Origin: Martinezella tropici
GTDB lineage: Bacteria; Pseudomonadota; Alphaproteobacteria; Rhizobiales; Rhizobiaceae
Length of the DNA: 64,000 bases
Assembly: GCA_000799755.1 (NCBI GenBank)
Contig: JUHI01000002.1
Coordinates: 186,001 to 250,000, forward strand
Reading direction: 5' to 3'
Positions 1 through 9,501 of the stretch are shown here, in pieces. The notes beneath the pieces are model-generated. The model was not told the DNA's origin. It made no database searches and saw nothing but the letters and a program-made list of their open reading frames with translations. Both the position numbers and the translations under genes were made by a program. Within the stretch, counting starts at the first letter, position 1. Every line of letters starts with the position of its first letter.

Positions 1-2078
1 TCGGTATTCAATATCTCGCGCCACCGCCCCTCAGCCGGCAAGTGCAAGTTATAGTTCTCACGATAGACCGGCGTGAAATTGGTGATGACGACAACCGGCT
101 TTTCGCCTGGCGCCTTGCGCAGCCACGCAAAAACCGAGTTTTCGAAATCATCGACGACAAGCCATTCGAAGCCGTCACCCTCGCAATCACGGGCATGGAG
201 CGCCGGTTTGCTGCGATAAGTGAAGTTGAGATCGCGGACGAGACGGCGCATGCCTTCGTGCATGCGGTATTGCAGCAGGTTCCAGTCCAGGGCGCGCTCT
301 TCGCTCCACTCGCTCCATTGCGCGAATTCCTGGCCCATGAACAGCAGCTTCTTGCCGGGATAGCCCCACATGAAAGCATAATAGGCGCGCAGATTGGCGA
401 ATTTCTGCCAGTCGTCGCCGGCCATCTTGGCGATCAGCGATCCCTTGCCGTGAACGACCTCGTCATGCGAGAGCGGCAGGACGAAATTCTCCGAGAAGGC
501 ATAGATCAGGCCGAAGGTCAGCTCGTTGTGGTGGTATTTGCGATGCACGGCTTCGCGGCCGAGATAGCTCAGCGTGTCGTGCATGAAACCCATGTTCCAC
601 TTGAAGCCGAAGCCAAGGCCGCCTTCATGAACCGGCTGCGACACTTTCGGCCAAGAGGTCGATTCCTCGGCGATGGTCATGACGCCAGGATGCGCACCGT
701 AGATCCGGGTGTTCATCGACTGCAGGAAGCGCACGGCCTCGAGATTTTCGTTGCCGCCGTACTCGTTCGGTATCCATTCGCCGTGCTTACGGGAATAATC
801 GAGGTAGAGCATCGAGGCGACGGCATCGACGCGCAAACCGTCCAGATGGAATTTTTCCGCCCAGTAAAGCGCATTGTTCAGCAGGTAGGCGAGAACTTCC
901 GTGCGGCCGAAATTGTAGATCGCCGTATTCCAGTCGGGATGAAAGCCCTTGCGCGGGTCCTCATGCTCGTAGAGCGCGGTGCCATCGAACCAGCGCAGGC
1001 CGTGTTCGTCGGTCGGGAAATGCGCCGGCACCCAGTCGAGGATGACGCCGATGCCGACCTTGTGGCAGCCGTTGACGAAGCGGGCAAAACCTTCCGGCTC
1101 GCCGAAGCGGGCGGTCGGCGCGTAGAGGCCGGTCGTCTGATAGCCCCAGGATGGGTCATAGGGGTGTTCGGTGATCGGCAGGAATTCGATATGGGTGAAG
1201 CCCATGTCGACGCAATAGGGGATGAGGCGCGAGGCGAGCTCGTCCCAGGACAGCATCGAGCCGTCTTCGCGGCGTTGCCAGGAACCGGCATGCACCTCGT
1301 AGATGCTGATGGGCTGGCGGCGCATGTCGACATTTGCCCAATGCTCGCGGTGCGCGGCATCGTCCCAAACCTGTTGCAGTTCGTTGGCGGTGACGGAAGC
1401 TGTCTTCGGCCGCAACTCACTGCGCCGGGCAAAGGGGTCGGCCTTCAGCGGCAGCAACACGCCGTCCTGGCCCCGGATCTCGAACTTGTAGGAGAGCCCG
1501 GCCGGTACATCGGGGGCGAAAATCTCCCAGATGCCGCTATCGGAACGGAAGCGCATGACGTGCCGGCGGCCATCCCAATTGTTGAAATCGCCGACGACCG
1601 AGACACGCTGCGCATTCGGCGCCCAGACGGCGAAATGGAAGCCCTGGACGCCCTCGTGCTTTATGGGATGGGCGCCCATTTTGTCGAACAGGCGCAGATG
1701 CGTGCCCTGGCGGGCGAAGTAATCGTCCATCGGTCCGAGGACCGGGCCGAAGCTGTAGGGATCGGTCACCGCCCATTCCGCATCGCCGCGCTTGGCGCGA
1801 TAGCGAACCGGCTGCTGCTTGGCGAGCTTGACCTCACCGGAAAAGAAACCGGCCGGATCGAGGCATTCGAGCTCGCCGATGACGGAGCCGTCCAGCGCCG
1901 TCGCGGTGACAGCTTCGGCGCCAAGAATGAAGCAGCGGGCCACATAGCCTTCGTCCGTCTTGTGAACGCCGAGAACGGCGAACGGATCGGAATGCGTGCC
2001 TGCGAGAATTGCAGCAATGTCATCTGCCGAAATATCGCTCACGCTCGTGCTGTCAGCGGGTTTTTTCGGCTTTTTCAT
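1..2078 (-). CDS. glgB: 1,4-alpha-glucan branching enzyme (3' end cut by window)
   Basis: This enzyme forms the alpha-1,6 branches of glycogen (GH13) in the cytoplasm. About 692 codons are visible, and the frame stays open to the left edge, so a few dozen C-terminal residues are missing. It has the long N-terminal CBM48-type region, then the GH13 barrel. Catalytic landmarks are the DGLRVDAV segment (nucleophile Asp, about residue 416), the AEES segment (acid/base Glu, about 470) and the SHDEV motif (about 537). The start at 2078 overlaps the glgP stop as ATGA, which indicates translational coupling and a glgP-glgB operon. In rhizobia glgC, glgA and pgm usually follow; that part lies outside the window. 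The opposite strand of this gene carries a long spurious open frame. Confidence 0.95.
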   Translation of the reverse strand, partial: MKKPKKPADSTSVSDISADDIAAILAGTHSDPFAVLGVHKTDEGYVARCFILGAEAVTATALDGSVIGELECLDPAGFFSGEVKLAKQQPVRYRAKRGDAEWAVTDPYSFGPVLGPMDDYFARQGTHLRLFDKMGAHPIKHEGVQGFHFAVWAPNAQRVSVVGDFNNWDGRRHVMRFRSDSGIWEIFAPDVPAGLSYKFEIRGQDGVLLPLKADPFARRSELRPKTASVTANELQQVWDDAAHREHWANVDMRRQPISIYEVHAGSWQRREDGSMLSWDELASRLIPYCVDMGFTHIEFLPITEHPYDPSWGYQTTGLYAPTARFGEPEGFARFVNGCHKVGIGVILDWVPAHFPTDEHGLRWFDGTALYEHEDPRKGFHPDWNTAIYNFGRTEVLAYLLNNALYWAEKFHLDGLRVDAVASMLYLDYSRKHGEWIPNEYGGNENLEAVRFLQSMNTRIYGAHPGVMTIAEESTSWPKVSQPVHEGGLGFGFKWNMGFMHDTLSYLGREAVHRKYHHNELTFGLIYAFSENFVLPLSHDEVVHGKGSLIAKMAGDDWQKFANLRAYYAFMWGYPGKKLLFMGQEFAQWSEWSEERALDWNLLQYRMHEGMRRLVRDLNFTYRSKPALHARDCEGDGFEWLVVDDFENSVFAWLRKAPGEKPVVVITNFTPVYRENYNLHLPAEGRWREILNT

Positions 2079-4537
2079 CCGGCTCTCCAGATTTCCTTGG
2101 CGTATTGACGGATCGTCCGGTCGGAGGAGAACCAGCCCATGCGAGCGGTGTTGTTGATCGTCTTTGTGTACCACTCCGACGGATTGGCCCAGAGAATATC
2201 GACTTCGCGCTGCGCCGAGGCATAGGCATCGAAATCGGCCGCGACCATGAACCAGTCATGGCTGTAGATGCCGTCGATCAGGCTGGCATATCGGTTGCGG
2301 TCGTCGGGGGAGAATACGCCGGAAGCAATCGCCGACAGTGCCTGGGCAAGCTCCCGCGAACGCTCGATAATGGCGCGGGGATCGTGACCATCGCTGCGCA
2401 GGCTGGCGACCTCATCGGCCCGGAGACCGAAGATGACGATATTGTCCTCGCCGACATTGTCGCGCATTTCGACATTGGCGCCATCGAGCGTGCCGATCGT
2501 CAGCGCGCCGTTGAGGCCGAACTTCATGTTGCCGGTGCCCGAGGCTTCCATGCCGGCCGTCGAGATCTGCTCGGAAAGGTCGGCGGCAGGAACCATGACT
2601 TCCGCCAGCGAAACGTTGTAGTTCGGCACGAAGACGACTTTCAACAGGCCGCGCACGGAGGGGTCGTTGTTGATGACGCGGGCGACGTCGTTGATCAGCT
2701 TGATGATGAGCTTCGCATTGTGGTAGCTCGGCGCCGCCTTGCCGGCGAAGAGCTTGACGCGCGGTTGCCAGTCGAGCTCGGGATGCGAGCGGATCTGGTC
2801 GTAGAGCGCCACCGCTTCAATGACATTCAGAAGCTGGCGCTTGTATTCGTGAATGCGCTTGATCTGGATGTCGAACATCGCATTCGGATCGAGCTTAATG
2901 CCCATGCGGCTGGCGACGAGATTGGAGAGCTGCACCTTGTTGGCGCGCTTGACGGCGGCGAACTTTTCCCGGAAGGCGCTGTCGCGGGCGAACTGATCCA
3001 ACGGCTTCAGCTGCTCGGCATCGTCGAGGAAGGCATCGCCGATGGTTTCGCGCACGAGGTTCGTCAGGCCGGGATTGCACTGCATCAGCCAGCGGCGCGG
3101 CGTGATGCCGTTCGTCTTGTTGTTGATGCGGTCCGGGTAGAGCTTGTGCAGGTCGGCAAAGACCGTGACCTTCATCAGGTCGGTATGAAGGGCGGAAACG
3201 CCGTTGATCGAATGCGAGCCGACGAAGGCAAGATTGCCCATGCGCACGCGACGATCGCCATTCTCGTCGATCAGGGAGATCGAGCGGATTTCGGTGTCGC
3301 TGAAATTGCGCAGCTTGCGGGCTTCCACCAGAACCTTGGCGTTGATCGCATAGATGAGTTGCATGTGGCGGGGCAAAAGCCGCTCGAACAGCGGCACGGG
3401 CCAGCTTTCCAGCGCCTCCGGCAGCAGGGTGTGGTTGGTGTAGCCGAAGGTGTTCCTGGTAATATCCCAGGCCTTGTCGAATTCCAGGCCGTGGACATCG
3501 ACCAACAGGCGCATCATTTCCGTGACGGAGACGGCCGGATGGGTGTCGTTCAGCTGGATCGCCACCTTGTCGGCGAGATTTGTCAGATCGTCATATTGCT
3601 GCAGGTGACGGCGCAAGATGTCCTGCAGCGAGGCCGATGAGAAAAAGAACTCCTGGCGCAGGCGCAGTTCCTGGCCGGCGGGTGTCGCGTCGGCTGGATA
3701 GAGGACGCGCGTCAGGCTTTCGGCCTTGTTGCTTTCGCGCAGCGCGCCGATATGGTCGCCGGCGTTGAAGGCATCGAGCAGGATCGGGTCGATCGGCTGT
3801 GCCGACCAGAGGCGCAGCGTGTTGACGCGCTGGCCGCGCCAGCCAACGACGGGCGTGTCGAATGCGGTGGCGATGACGCGCTCGGCCGGTTTCCAGATGT
3901 AGCGGGGCTGATCGTCATGGCTGCTGATGGTTTCGACGCCGCCGCCGAAGCCGATTTCATAGGAGCTTTCCTGGCGTTCGAATTCCCAGGGGTTACCGTG
4001 TGCCAGCCAGGTTTCGGGCAGTTCGACCTGCCAGCCGTCTGCCATCTGCTGGCGGAACAGGCCGTGGACGTAGCGAATGCCATAGCCATAGGCCGGCACA
4101 TCAACTGTTGCCATGGATTCCATGAAACAGGCGGCAAGACGGCCGAGGCCACCGTTGCCCAGCGCTGCGTCGGGCTCCAGGCCTGCAATGACGCGGATGT
4201 CGACGCCGAGCGAGGCGAGGGCGTTGGTGATCTCCTCCATCAGACCGAGATTGGAGATCGCGTCGCGCATCAGACGACCAATCAGGAACTCCAGAGACAG
4301 ATAGTAAACGCGCTTGGCGCCGGTCTGATAGACATTGCGGGTCGATTCAATCCATTTGTCGATGACGCGGTCGCGAATGACGAGGATCGTCGCCGTCAGC
4401 CAGTCGTGCGGTTTGGCAACCTTCGCGTCCTTGCCGATGCGGTATGTCAGGCGCTCGATAATTTCTTCGGCCAGGATTTCGGGGCGGGAACTGCGCGGCG
4501 CGGGAACGGGGAGATCGGCCTTCGTCAAGTTATTCAT
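2075..4537 (-). CDS. glgP: Glycogen/starch phosphorylase
   Basis: This PLP-dependent GT35 phosphorylase releases glucose-1-phosphate from glycogen. The protein is 820 residues, the normal family length. Conserved segments include the [21 protein letters not shown] stretch region near the N-terminus, the NYNVSLAE segment and the PLP-lysine region [15 protein letters not shown] near the C-terminus. I start at 4537 (Met-Asn-Asn) because a GAGAG Shine-Dalgarno lies 8 nt upstream; an in-frame ATG at 4555 would add six residues and has no clear ribosome site. It is the first gene of the glgP-glgB operon, overlapping glgB by four bases. Together the two enzymes remodel and mobilise stored glycogen. 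Confidence 0.96.
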   Translation of the reverse strand: MNNLTKADLPVPAPRSSRPEILAEEIIERLTYRIGKDAKVAKPHDWLTATILVIRDRVIDKWIESTRNVYQTGAKRVYYLSLEFLIGRLMRDAISNLGLMEEITNALASLGVDIRVIAGLEPDAALGNGGLGRLAACFMESMATVDVPAYGYGIRYVHGLFRQQMADGWQVELPETWLAHGNPWEFERQESSYEIGFGGGVETISSHDDQPRYIWKPAERVIATAFDTPVVGWRGQRVNTLRLWSAQPIDPILLDAFNAGDHIGALRESNKAESLTRVLYPADATPAGQELRLRQEFFFSSASLQDILRRHLQQYDDLTNLADKVAIQLNDTHPAVSVTEMMRLLVDVHGLEFDKAWDITRNTFGYTNHTLLPEALESWPVPLFERLLPRHMQLIYAINAKVLVEARKLRNFSDTEIRSISLIDENGDRRVRMGNLAFVGSHSINGVSALHTDLMKVTVFADLHKLYPDRINNKTNGITPRRWLMQCNPGLTNLVRETIGDAFLDDAEQLKPLDQFARDSAFREKFAAVKRANKVQLSNLVASRMGIKLDPNAMFDIQIKRIHEYKRQLLNVIEAVALYDQIRSHPELDWQPRVKLFAGKAAPSYHNAKLIIKLINDVARVINNDPSVRGLLKVVFVPNYNVSLAEVMVPAADLSEQISTAGMEASGTGNMKFGLNGALTIGTLDGANVEMRDNVGEDNIVIFGLRADEVASLRSDGHDPRAIIERSRELAQALSAIASGVFSPDDRNRYASLIDGIYSHDWFMVAADFDAYASAQREVDILWANPSEWYTKTINNTARMGWFSSDRTIRQYAKEIWRAG

Positions 4538-4754
4538 ACTATCAACTCTCGCCATTTGTGATTTATATTCAGCGTGTTACGCGTGCTTAAATCAAATTGC
4601 CTTTCCGTTTCACTATCAGTTTACGCACTGATGTAAAGCAGTTGCAACAAGCGAGTTGGGCAGATGCGAAAAATGCCGCCAAAGGCTCTCCATTAGCCGG
4701 AAAAGACTTGATTCCGATGATGTTTCGGGCTTTTATTCGCGCATCGTTTAAACG

Positions 4755-4789
4755 AAAAGCCCCGCGATACTCGTATCGCGGGGCTTTTT
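4755..4789 (-). terminator. Intrinsic terminator after the TadG/vWA gene
   Basis: A near-perfect inverted repeat, AAAAGCCCCGCGATA ... TATCGCGGGGCTTTTT, has a four-base loop and A/T tracts on both sides. It lies just downstream of the leftward vWA gene and about 220 bp upstream of glgP, so it isolates the two units. It could work in both directions. Confidence 0.85.
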
Positions 4790-4834
4790 CTTTGTGAGCC
4801 ATCTATGGTTGCTGGGCGTGGGCGCCTGGCAGGA

Positions 4835-6037
4835 TCACTTGGTTAGGAGTGTCATCTGCTTGGCTGCTTGAGCGCCGATGGCCTTGAACGCGGCGACCAG
4901 ATCGGACATTTGTTGAGCGTCGAAATAATTGGACGGACTTGATGCGCAAGCGGCGAGCAAAGTCTGTCCGCGTGTAGGTGCCATAAAAGCCACCGTATAA
5001 ATTTGCACGCCGGCATCTTTCGCGGCTTTACAAGTATTCAGCGTCTTTTGGTCGGAACTCGTGTCGTTATTTTCGCCATCTGTCATCAGAACTATATATT
5101 TCTGAAAGCTCTTATTGCCACCATTGGTTTGGGCAGTTACCTCAGCGCTGGACGTGACGGCGGCGTAAGCCTTTTTCATGGGAGCGTTAGACTCGGTGCC
5201 TCCCTCCGCATTCAGTCCGCTCACGACATTGGTGCGCGTTGATTTTGTCCCCCAATCCAGATTGCTGGAGCTGTCAACCTGACTGCTCCAGGCAATGGCC
5301 GCTGTACGTACATATTGCGACTTTGGGTCGGCGGCATCCAACTGGTCGAGAAGATTGCCAACTGCGGTCTTCAACGCATCTATTTTCTTAATATAGCAAG
5401 GGCTTACTTGGCCCTTGTATTGATAAAGGTATATACCGTCCGTATAATATTGCGTGCAGCTGGTCTGCGACTTGTCGATGACGCTGGTGTTCAGCAGCAT
5501 AGATCCGGATTTATCAAGCGCAATCTCCATCGACAGGGCTGTCTTTTGAACAGCCGTACCGCTTGTCGACGTACTTGAGGCCGAAACAGACATTGTTTGT
5601 ATGCCGAGCAGACGACTCATGCTGTTGACCGACATGCCATAGGATGCGTTGACGCTAACCGTATAGCTCGTACCGCCGGATGAATTGCTGCTTGATGTTA
5701 CCGTAGTCGACGTACCTGTCTTCAATGCGTTCGTCGTCGTGGTATCCCCCGACAGGTAGTTTGACATCTGGCCGAGGACGAAATTATTGCCAAGGTCCTT
5801 GGCTGTGGTTGTGGTAGCACTGCCATCAGCAAGCGCTGTTGCGGCCGCAAGTGCTGCAGCGTCTGTCGCCTCCTGGAGCTGGCTGTGAGAGAGTGACATG
5901 TTGGTGACGTCTATTGCCATACCGCCTGCCGCTACCAGCACAGGTACCGAAATCGCCGTTAGGATGCCAAAGTTTCCAGCTCTATCACGTAGAAGTTGTT
6001 TTAGTGCTCGAAGTAAATCGGAGCCGGGAACCATCAT
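4835..6037 (-). CDS. TadE/TadG-like protein with a von Willebrand factor A domain
   Basis: This is a predicted envelope protein of the TadG-related pilus-assembly type. An N-terminal transmembrane segment (about residues 22-45) is followed by a Ser/Thr-rich linker (about 95-165) and a vWA domain. The metal-binding MIDAS site looks intact: DKSGSM at 175-180, Thr in GGTES at 279-283, and the MTDGEN segment at 318-323. No flp, cpa or other tad genes are nearby, so a pilus role is not supported by context. The start is ATG-ATG; the second ATG (6034) has better spacing from the AGGCGG ribosome site. The gene is visibly more AT-rich than its neighbours and ends in its own terminator, which fits a more recent or mobile origin. 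Confidence 0.8.
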   Translation of the reverse strand: MMVPGSDLLRALKQLLRDRAGNFGILTAISVPVLVAAGGMAIDVTNMSLSHSQLQEATDAAALAAATALADGSATTTTAKDLGNNFVLGQMSNYLSGDTTTTNALKTGTSTTVTSSSNSSGGTSYTVSVNASYGMSVNSMSRLLGIQTMSVSASSTSTSGTAVQKTALSMEIALDKSGSMLLNTSVIDKSQTSCTQYYTDGIYLYQYKGQVSPCYIKKIDALKTAVGNLLDQLDAADPKSQYVRTAAIAWSSQVDSSSNLDWGTKSTRTNVVSGLNAEGGTESNAPMKKAYAAVTSSAEVTAQTNGGNKSFQKYIVLMTDGENNDTSSDQKTLNTCKAAKDAGVQIYTVAFMAPTRGQTLLAACASSPSNYFDAQQMSDLVAAFKAIGAQAAKQMTLLTK

Positions 6038-6187
6038 GTCCGCCTGTAAAAAGGAGTTTTCAATCTAAAGAACGGCGGGACTATCGACTACAAACATTAG
6101 TTGATCGTTTATGCGGAAGATTGAAATTTAACAAATTGCCTAATCTGGCGCGATTTGCTTCAGGTTTTTTACTACCTTAAGTATATT

Positions 6188-7066
6188 CTATTTTAGAGGA
6201 ATAACATCTACTGCCTGGACGGCTTTTTGATTGCCGTAGCTCTTCAGTACGCCGATAACGGGCGAAACATCCGAATAGTCGCGACCATAGGCGACGACGA
6301 TATGATCCGTGCCGGCCGGGATATTGTTGGTCGGGTCAAGCTCGATCCAGCCTGTCGTCTCGCCGCACCAGATGCGCACCCAGGCATGCATGGCGTCTGC
6401 GCCTTCGAGTCTCTCCTTGCCTGGCGGCGGGATGGTGCGCAGAAAGCCGCTGACATAGCCGGCGGGGATGCCGAGGCTGCGCAGCGCGATGATCATCACA
6501 TGCGAAAAATCCTGGCAGACGCCTCGCTTGAGACGGAAAGCCTCCCTGGGCGTGGTGTCGACCGTTGTCGCCTTGGGATCGTAGGTGAAATCCTTGTGGA
6601 TCTGCGCGCAGACCGCATGGGCGATCTGCAAGGTCGTCAAATTGGTCGCCTTCCACTGCTTGGCATAATCGTTGATTTCGCTGGTTTCCGGCAGGCGCGG
6701 GCTACTGCCGAGAAAGTGATGCGGCGAAGATGGATCGATCGACCAGCAATCGTCGATCTCCTCGGGCAGCCTTGCAAGCAGCGGCGAGAAATCGGCCGTC
6801 ACGGGCTGGCTTTCGACCTGAACGCGCGCCTGCATCCGGATGTCGAGCCTTTCATGCGGATCGCGCACCAGGATCGAGGTCGCTGGATGCTGGAAGAAAT
6901 CCGTGAAGTTGGATTGCTCGTCCGGGCCTGGCGTTATTTTGACCGAGCCGGCGATCAGCCGCTGCCGATGGGGCAGGGAGAGTGGCATGACGCGCAGGAT
7001 ATGCCGCGCGCCGCTGGCCGGGACGTCGTAGATATAGCCCATGTGAAGCGAGAGGTCGTAGAGCAT
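6188..7066 (-). CDS. Transglutaminase-like protease/ligase (small)
   Basis: This is a 292-residue cytoplasmic transglutaminase-superfamily protein with the bacterial transglutaminase N-terminal beta domain (about 1-110) and a papain-like core. The catalytic triad is visible as Cys in RGVCQDF (about 184), His in MHAWVR (about 227) and Asp in ELDPTN (about 244). The frame opens with GTG-ATG directly after the upstream TGA stop; I use the ATG at 7066, and the GTG (7069) is the alternative. It is the last gene of the operon with the DUF2126 and ATP-grasp/alpha-E genes, so it probably hydrolyses or forms isopeptide or amide bonds on their product. The substrate is unknown. Confidence 0.88.
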   Translation of the reverse strand: MLYDLSLHMGYIYDVPASGARHILRVMPLSLPHRQRLIAGSVKITPGPDEQSNFTDFFQHPATSILVRDPHERLDIRMQARVQVESQPVTADFSPLLARLPEEIDDCWSIDPSSPHHFLGSSPRLPETSEINDYAKQWKATNLTTLQIAHAVCAQIHKDFTYDPKATTVDTTPREAFRLKRGVCQDFSHVMIIALRSLGIPAGYVSGFLRTIPPPGKERLEGADAMHAWVRIWCGETTGWIELDPTNNIPAGTDHIVVAYGRDYSDVSPVIGVLKSYGNQKAVQAVDVIPLK

Positions 7067-7070
7067 CACG

Positions 7071-9488
7071 TCATCCGAGATAGGTGCGTGCCAGCAGGTC
7101 GGAAAGCCGCTCCAGTTCGCGCGCCAGCTGCTGGTATACTTCGACGGTCATGGTTTCCGGCGTCATCACGGCAAGGCCCGAATGCAGTCGCATGGCCTCG
7201 CGGTAGAAGGGGGACATCTGGCCGTTGACGAAAGCGTTCGGCAATTGCTCGACCTCGCGGTGGATCTCGTTCATCTGGAAGAGGATCGAGCGCGGGTTGA
7301 GAGGGTCGAGCGCCAAAAGATCCGTCACCGTCAGCCGGGCCGTGTTGACGTTGTAGCGGCGGCGATGGGTCATGACGCTGTCGCCGATTTCAAGCAGCAT
7401 GTCGAGCGCGCCATCCGGCGCATCGGGGCCGGACATGTGGCCGAGCAGCCGCGTCATGTGCAGGCCGCGTTCTATGTAGCGGCCGAGGGACAAGAAGCGC
7501 CAGCCGGTGAAGCGGTACATGTTTTCATGCACGAGACCGGCAAAGCCCGCGAGCTTGCGCAACAGGATCGTCATGGCATGGCTGGCATCGTCGCCGTGCT
7601 TCACACCTTCCCTGAAGCGGCGTGCCGTCTTGGCGAGATCATTCAGGGCGAGCCAGCCGTCGGGGGAGAAGCGGTCGCGGATGTTGCTGGCCGAATAGAC
7701 GGCGCTTTCGATGTTGCGCAACAGGTTTTCGGGCACCGCCTGCTTGGTGTCGATGTCGATGGCGGCGAGATAGGCGCTGACATCGGCGAGCAGAGGCTGG
7801 TTCGGATCGGCCGCTTCCGCGAAACGACCGTGCCAGGCGCGCAGGATGCGCAAGGCGCCTTCGGCGCGTTCGATGTAGCGGCCAAGCCAGAAGAGATTGT
7901 CCGCCGCCCGGCTCGGCAGGCTGCCCGGCATGTTGCGGGTGAAGGTTTCTTCGGCCGGCAGCAGCGTGTGGGCTTCGACCGGCTTGTCGGAGACGATCCA
8001 GACGTCGGCGGCAGAGCCACCGGCCTGCATGGCGATAGCAGCGACATCGTCGCCGCTGCCGATACGGGCAAAGCCGCCGGGCATGATCCGCCAGCCGTTT
8101 TCCGTGCGGGCGGCGAAGACGCGCAGGCTCATCGGCCGCGGCGTCAGCTTGCCGTTGACCCAGGCCGGCGTGGTCGACAGCGTCACGACCTCCTGGCCGA
8201 CCAGTTTCTGCCCTTCGGTCGCCAGCCAGTCCGCAATCGAATCGCGGGCGGTGCTGCGCAAGGTCGAACCGAGCACCGATTGGCCGCTGTCGTCGAAGAA
8301 GGGCATGCGGGAATAGGCCGGTCCGATAACCATCTTTTCAATGTTGGCGGCCACATGCTCGCGCTCGCTCTTCTGGCCACACCACCAGGTCGCGATCGAT
8401 GGCAGCTTCAGTTCTTCGCCGCGTAAGTGCCGACAGATGGTCGGCATGAAGGCAAGCAGGGCGCGCGTTTCGAGAATGCCGGAGCCGAGCGCGTTGACGA
8501 TCGTCACCGTCTGCGCCCGCAGCGCCTCGACCAAGCCAGGCGTGCCGATATGGGATTGCTGGTTGAGCTCCAGCGGATCGGCATAGGCCGCATCGAGGCG
8601 GCGCCAGAGCACGCTGATCGGCCGCAAGCCCGCAACGGTGCGCACCATCAGCTGGTCGTTGACGACTGTGATATCCTCGCCTTCGAGCAGCATGAAGCCG
8701 AGATAGCGGGCGATATAGGCGTGTTCGTAATAGGTTTCGTTAGCCGGTCCCGGCGTCAGGACGGCGACGCGTCCCTCACCGCCGCGCTTGCCACCGAGCA
8801 GGGCATCGCGGAATGCGCCGAAGAAGGACGCGAGGCGATGGACCTTCGTTTCTGCGTAGATATCGGAAAAGGCGCGGGTGGTGGCGACGCGGGTTTCGAG
8901 CGCAAAGCCGGCGCCCGATGGCGCCTGCGCGCGGTCGGCCAGCACCCACCAATTGCCATCGGGGCCGCGTCCGATCTCGAAGGCCAGGAAATGCAGATAA
9001 TGGCCGTTCGCCGGTTTGACGCCGACGAGCGGTCGCAGGAATTCCGGATTGGCCGCGATCAAGGCAGGCGGCAGCAATCCTTCGCTGACCAGACGGCTGT
9101 CGCCATAGATGTCGGCGATGATCGATTCCAATAGATCGGCGCGCTGCTGCAAGCCTTCGGAAAGAGCCTGCCATTCGCGCTCGTCGATGAGCACCGGAAT
9201 ATGCGAGATCGGCCAGCCGCGTTCGCTGACCCCTGTCGTCCCATAGGCCCGATAGAAAACGCCGGCATCGCGCAGATAGCGGTCGGCGCGGGCAAAGCGC
9301 TCGGTCAGTTCCTCTTCCGACATGCGCGTCAGCGCCGACAGGAAGTTTTGCCAGACGGGCCGTACAGCGCCGGTATTGTCGACCATTTCATCGGCGACGC
9401 CGGGCAGGGGACGATAGGCAAAGGCCGGCTCCTTACCGGTGCCTGTCTTTACCTCGTCGCGCCGTTCCGTCGCCGGTTTTCTAGCCAT
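7071..9488 (-). CDS. Circularly permuted ATP-grasp (type 2) fused to an alpha-E domain
   Basis: This two-domain protein has 805 residues. The N-terminal part (about 30-480) is a circularly permuted ATP-grasp ligase (DUF404/DUF407 type); conserved stretches include LTPGPANETYYEHAYIA and the GSGILETR segment. The C-terminal part (from about 485, SRAADNLFWLGRYIERAE) is the all-helical alpha-E domain (DUF403). ATP-grasp enzymes couple carboxylates to amines through acyl-phosphates, so a peptide or amide ligase is inferred. It lies 13 bp after the DUF2126 gene and one base before the small transglutaminase. These families have been proposed in comparative genomics (amidoligase surveys) to form a peptide-synthesis or protein-tagging system; no substrate is evident here. 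Confidence 0.9.
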   Translation of the reverse strand: MARKPATERRDEVKTGTGKEPAFAYRPLPGVADEMVDNTGAVRPVWQNFLSALTRMSEEELTERFARADRYLRDAGVFYRAYGTTGVSERGWPISHIPVLIDEREWQALSEGLQQRADLLESIIADIYGDSRLVSEGLLPPALIAANPEFLRPLVGVKPANGHYLHFLAFEIGRGPDGNWWVLADRAQAPSGAGFALETRVATTRAFSDIYAETKVHRLASFFGAFRDALLGGKRGGEGRVAVLTPGPANETYYEHAYIARYLGFMLLEGEDITVVNDQLMVRTVAGLRPISVLWRRLDAAYADPLELNQQSHIGTPGLVEALRAQTVTIVNALGSGILETRALLAFMPTICRHLRGEELKLPSIATWWCGQKSEREHVAANIEKMVIGPAYSRMPFFDDSGQSVLGSTLRSTARDSIADWLATEGQKLVGQEVVTLSTTPAWVNGKLTPRPMSLRVFAARTENGWRIMPGGFARIGSGDDVAAIAMQAGGSAADVWIVSDKPVEAHTLLPAEETFTRNMPGSLPSRAADNLFWLGRYIERAEGALRILRAWHGRFAEAADPNQPLLADVSAYLAAIDIDTKQAVPENLLRNIESAVYSASNIRDRFSPDGWLALNDLAKTARRFREGVKHGDDASHAMTILLRKLAGFAGLVHENMYRFTGWRFLSLGRYIERGLHMTRLLGHMSGPDAPDGALDMLLEIGDSVMTHRRRYNVNTARLTVTDLLALDPLNPRSILFQMNEIHREVEQLPNAFVNGQMSPFYREAMRLHSGLAVMTPETMTVEVYQQLARELERLSDLLARTYLG

Positions 9489-9501
9489 TCACAGTTCCGT
9501 C

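Noticed and set aside
42..2108. Long rightward open frame (688 codons)
   Set aside because: It is the antisense shadow of glgB, which is clearly coding on the minus strand with GH13 motifs; high GC creates such frames.
2009..3640. Long rightward open frame (543 codons) and a further one at 3752-4561
   Set aside because: Both lie antisense to glgP and show no family features.
4587..4802. Small frames on both strands between glgP and the vWA gene
   Set aside because: Both run through a perfect terminator hairpin and lack family resemblance.
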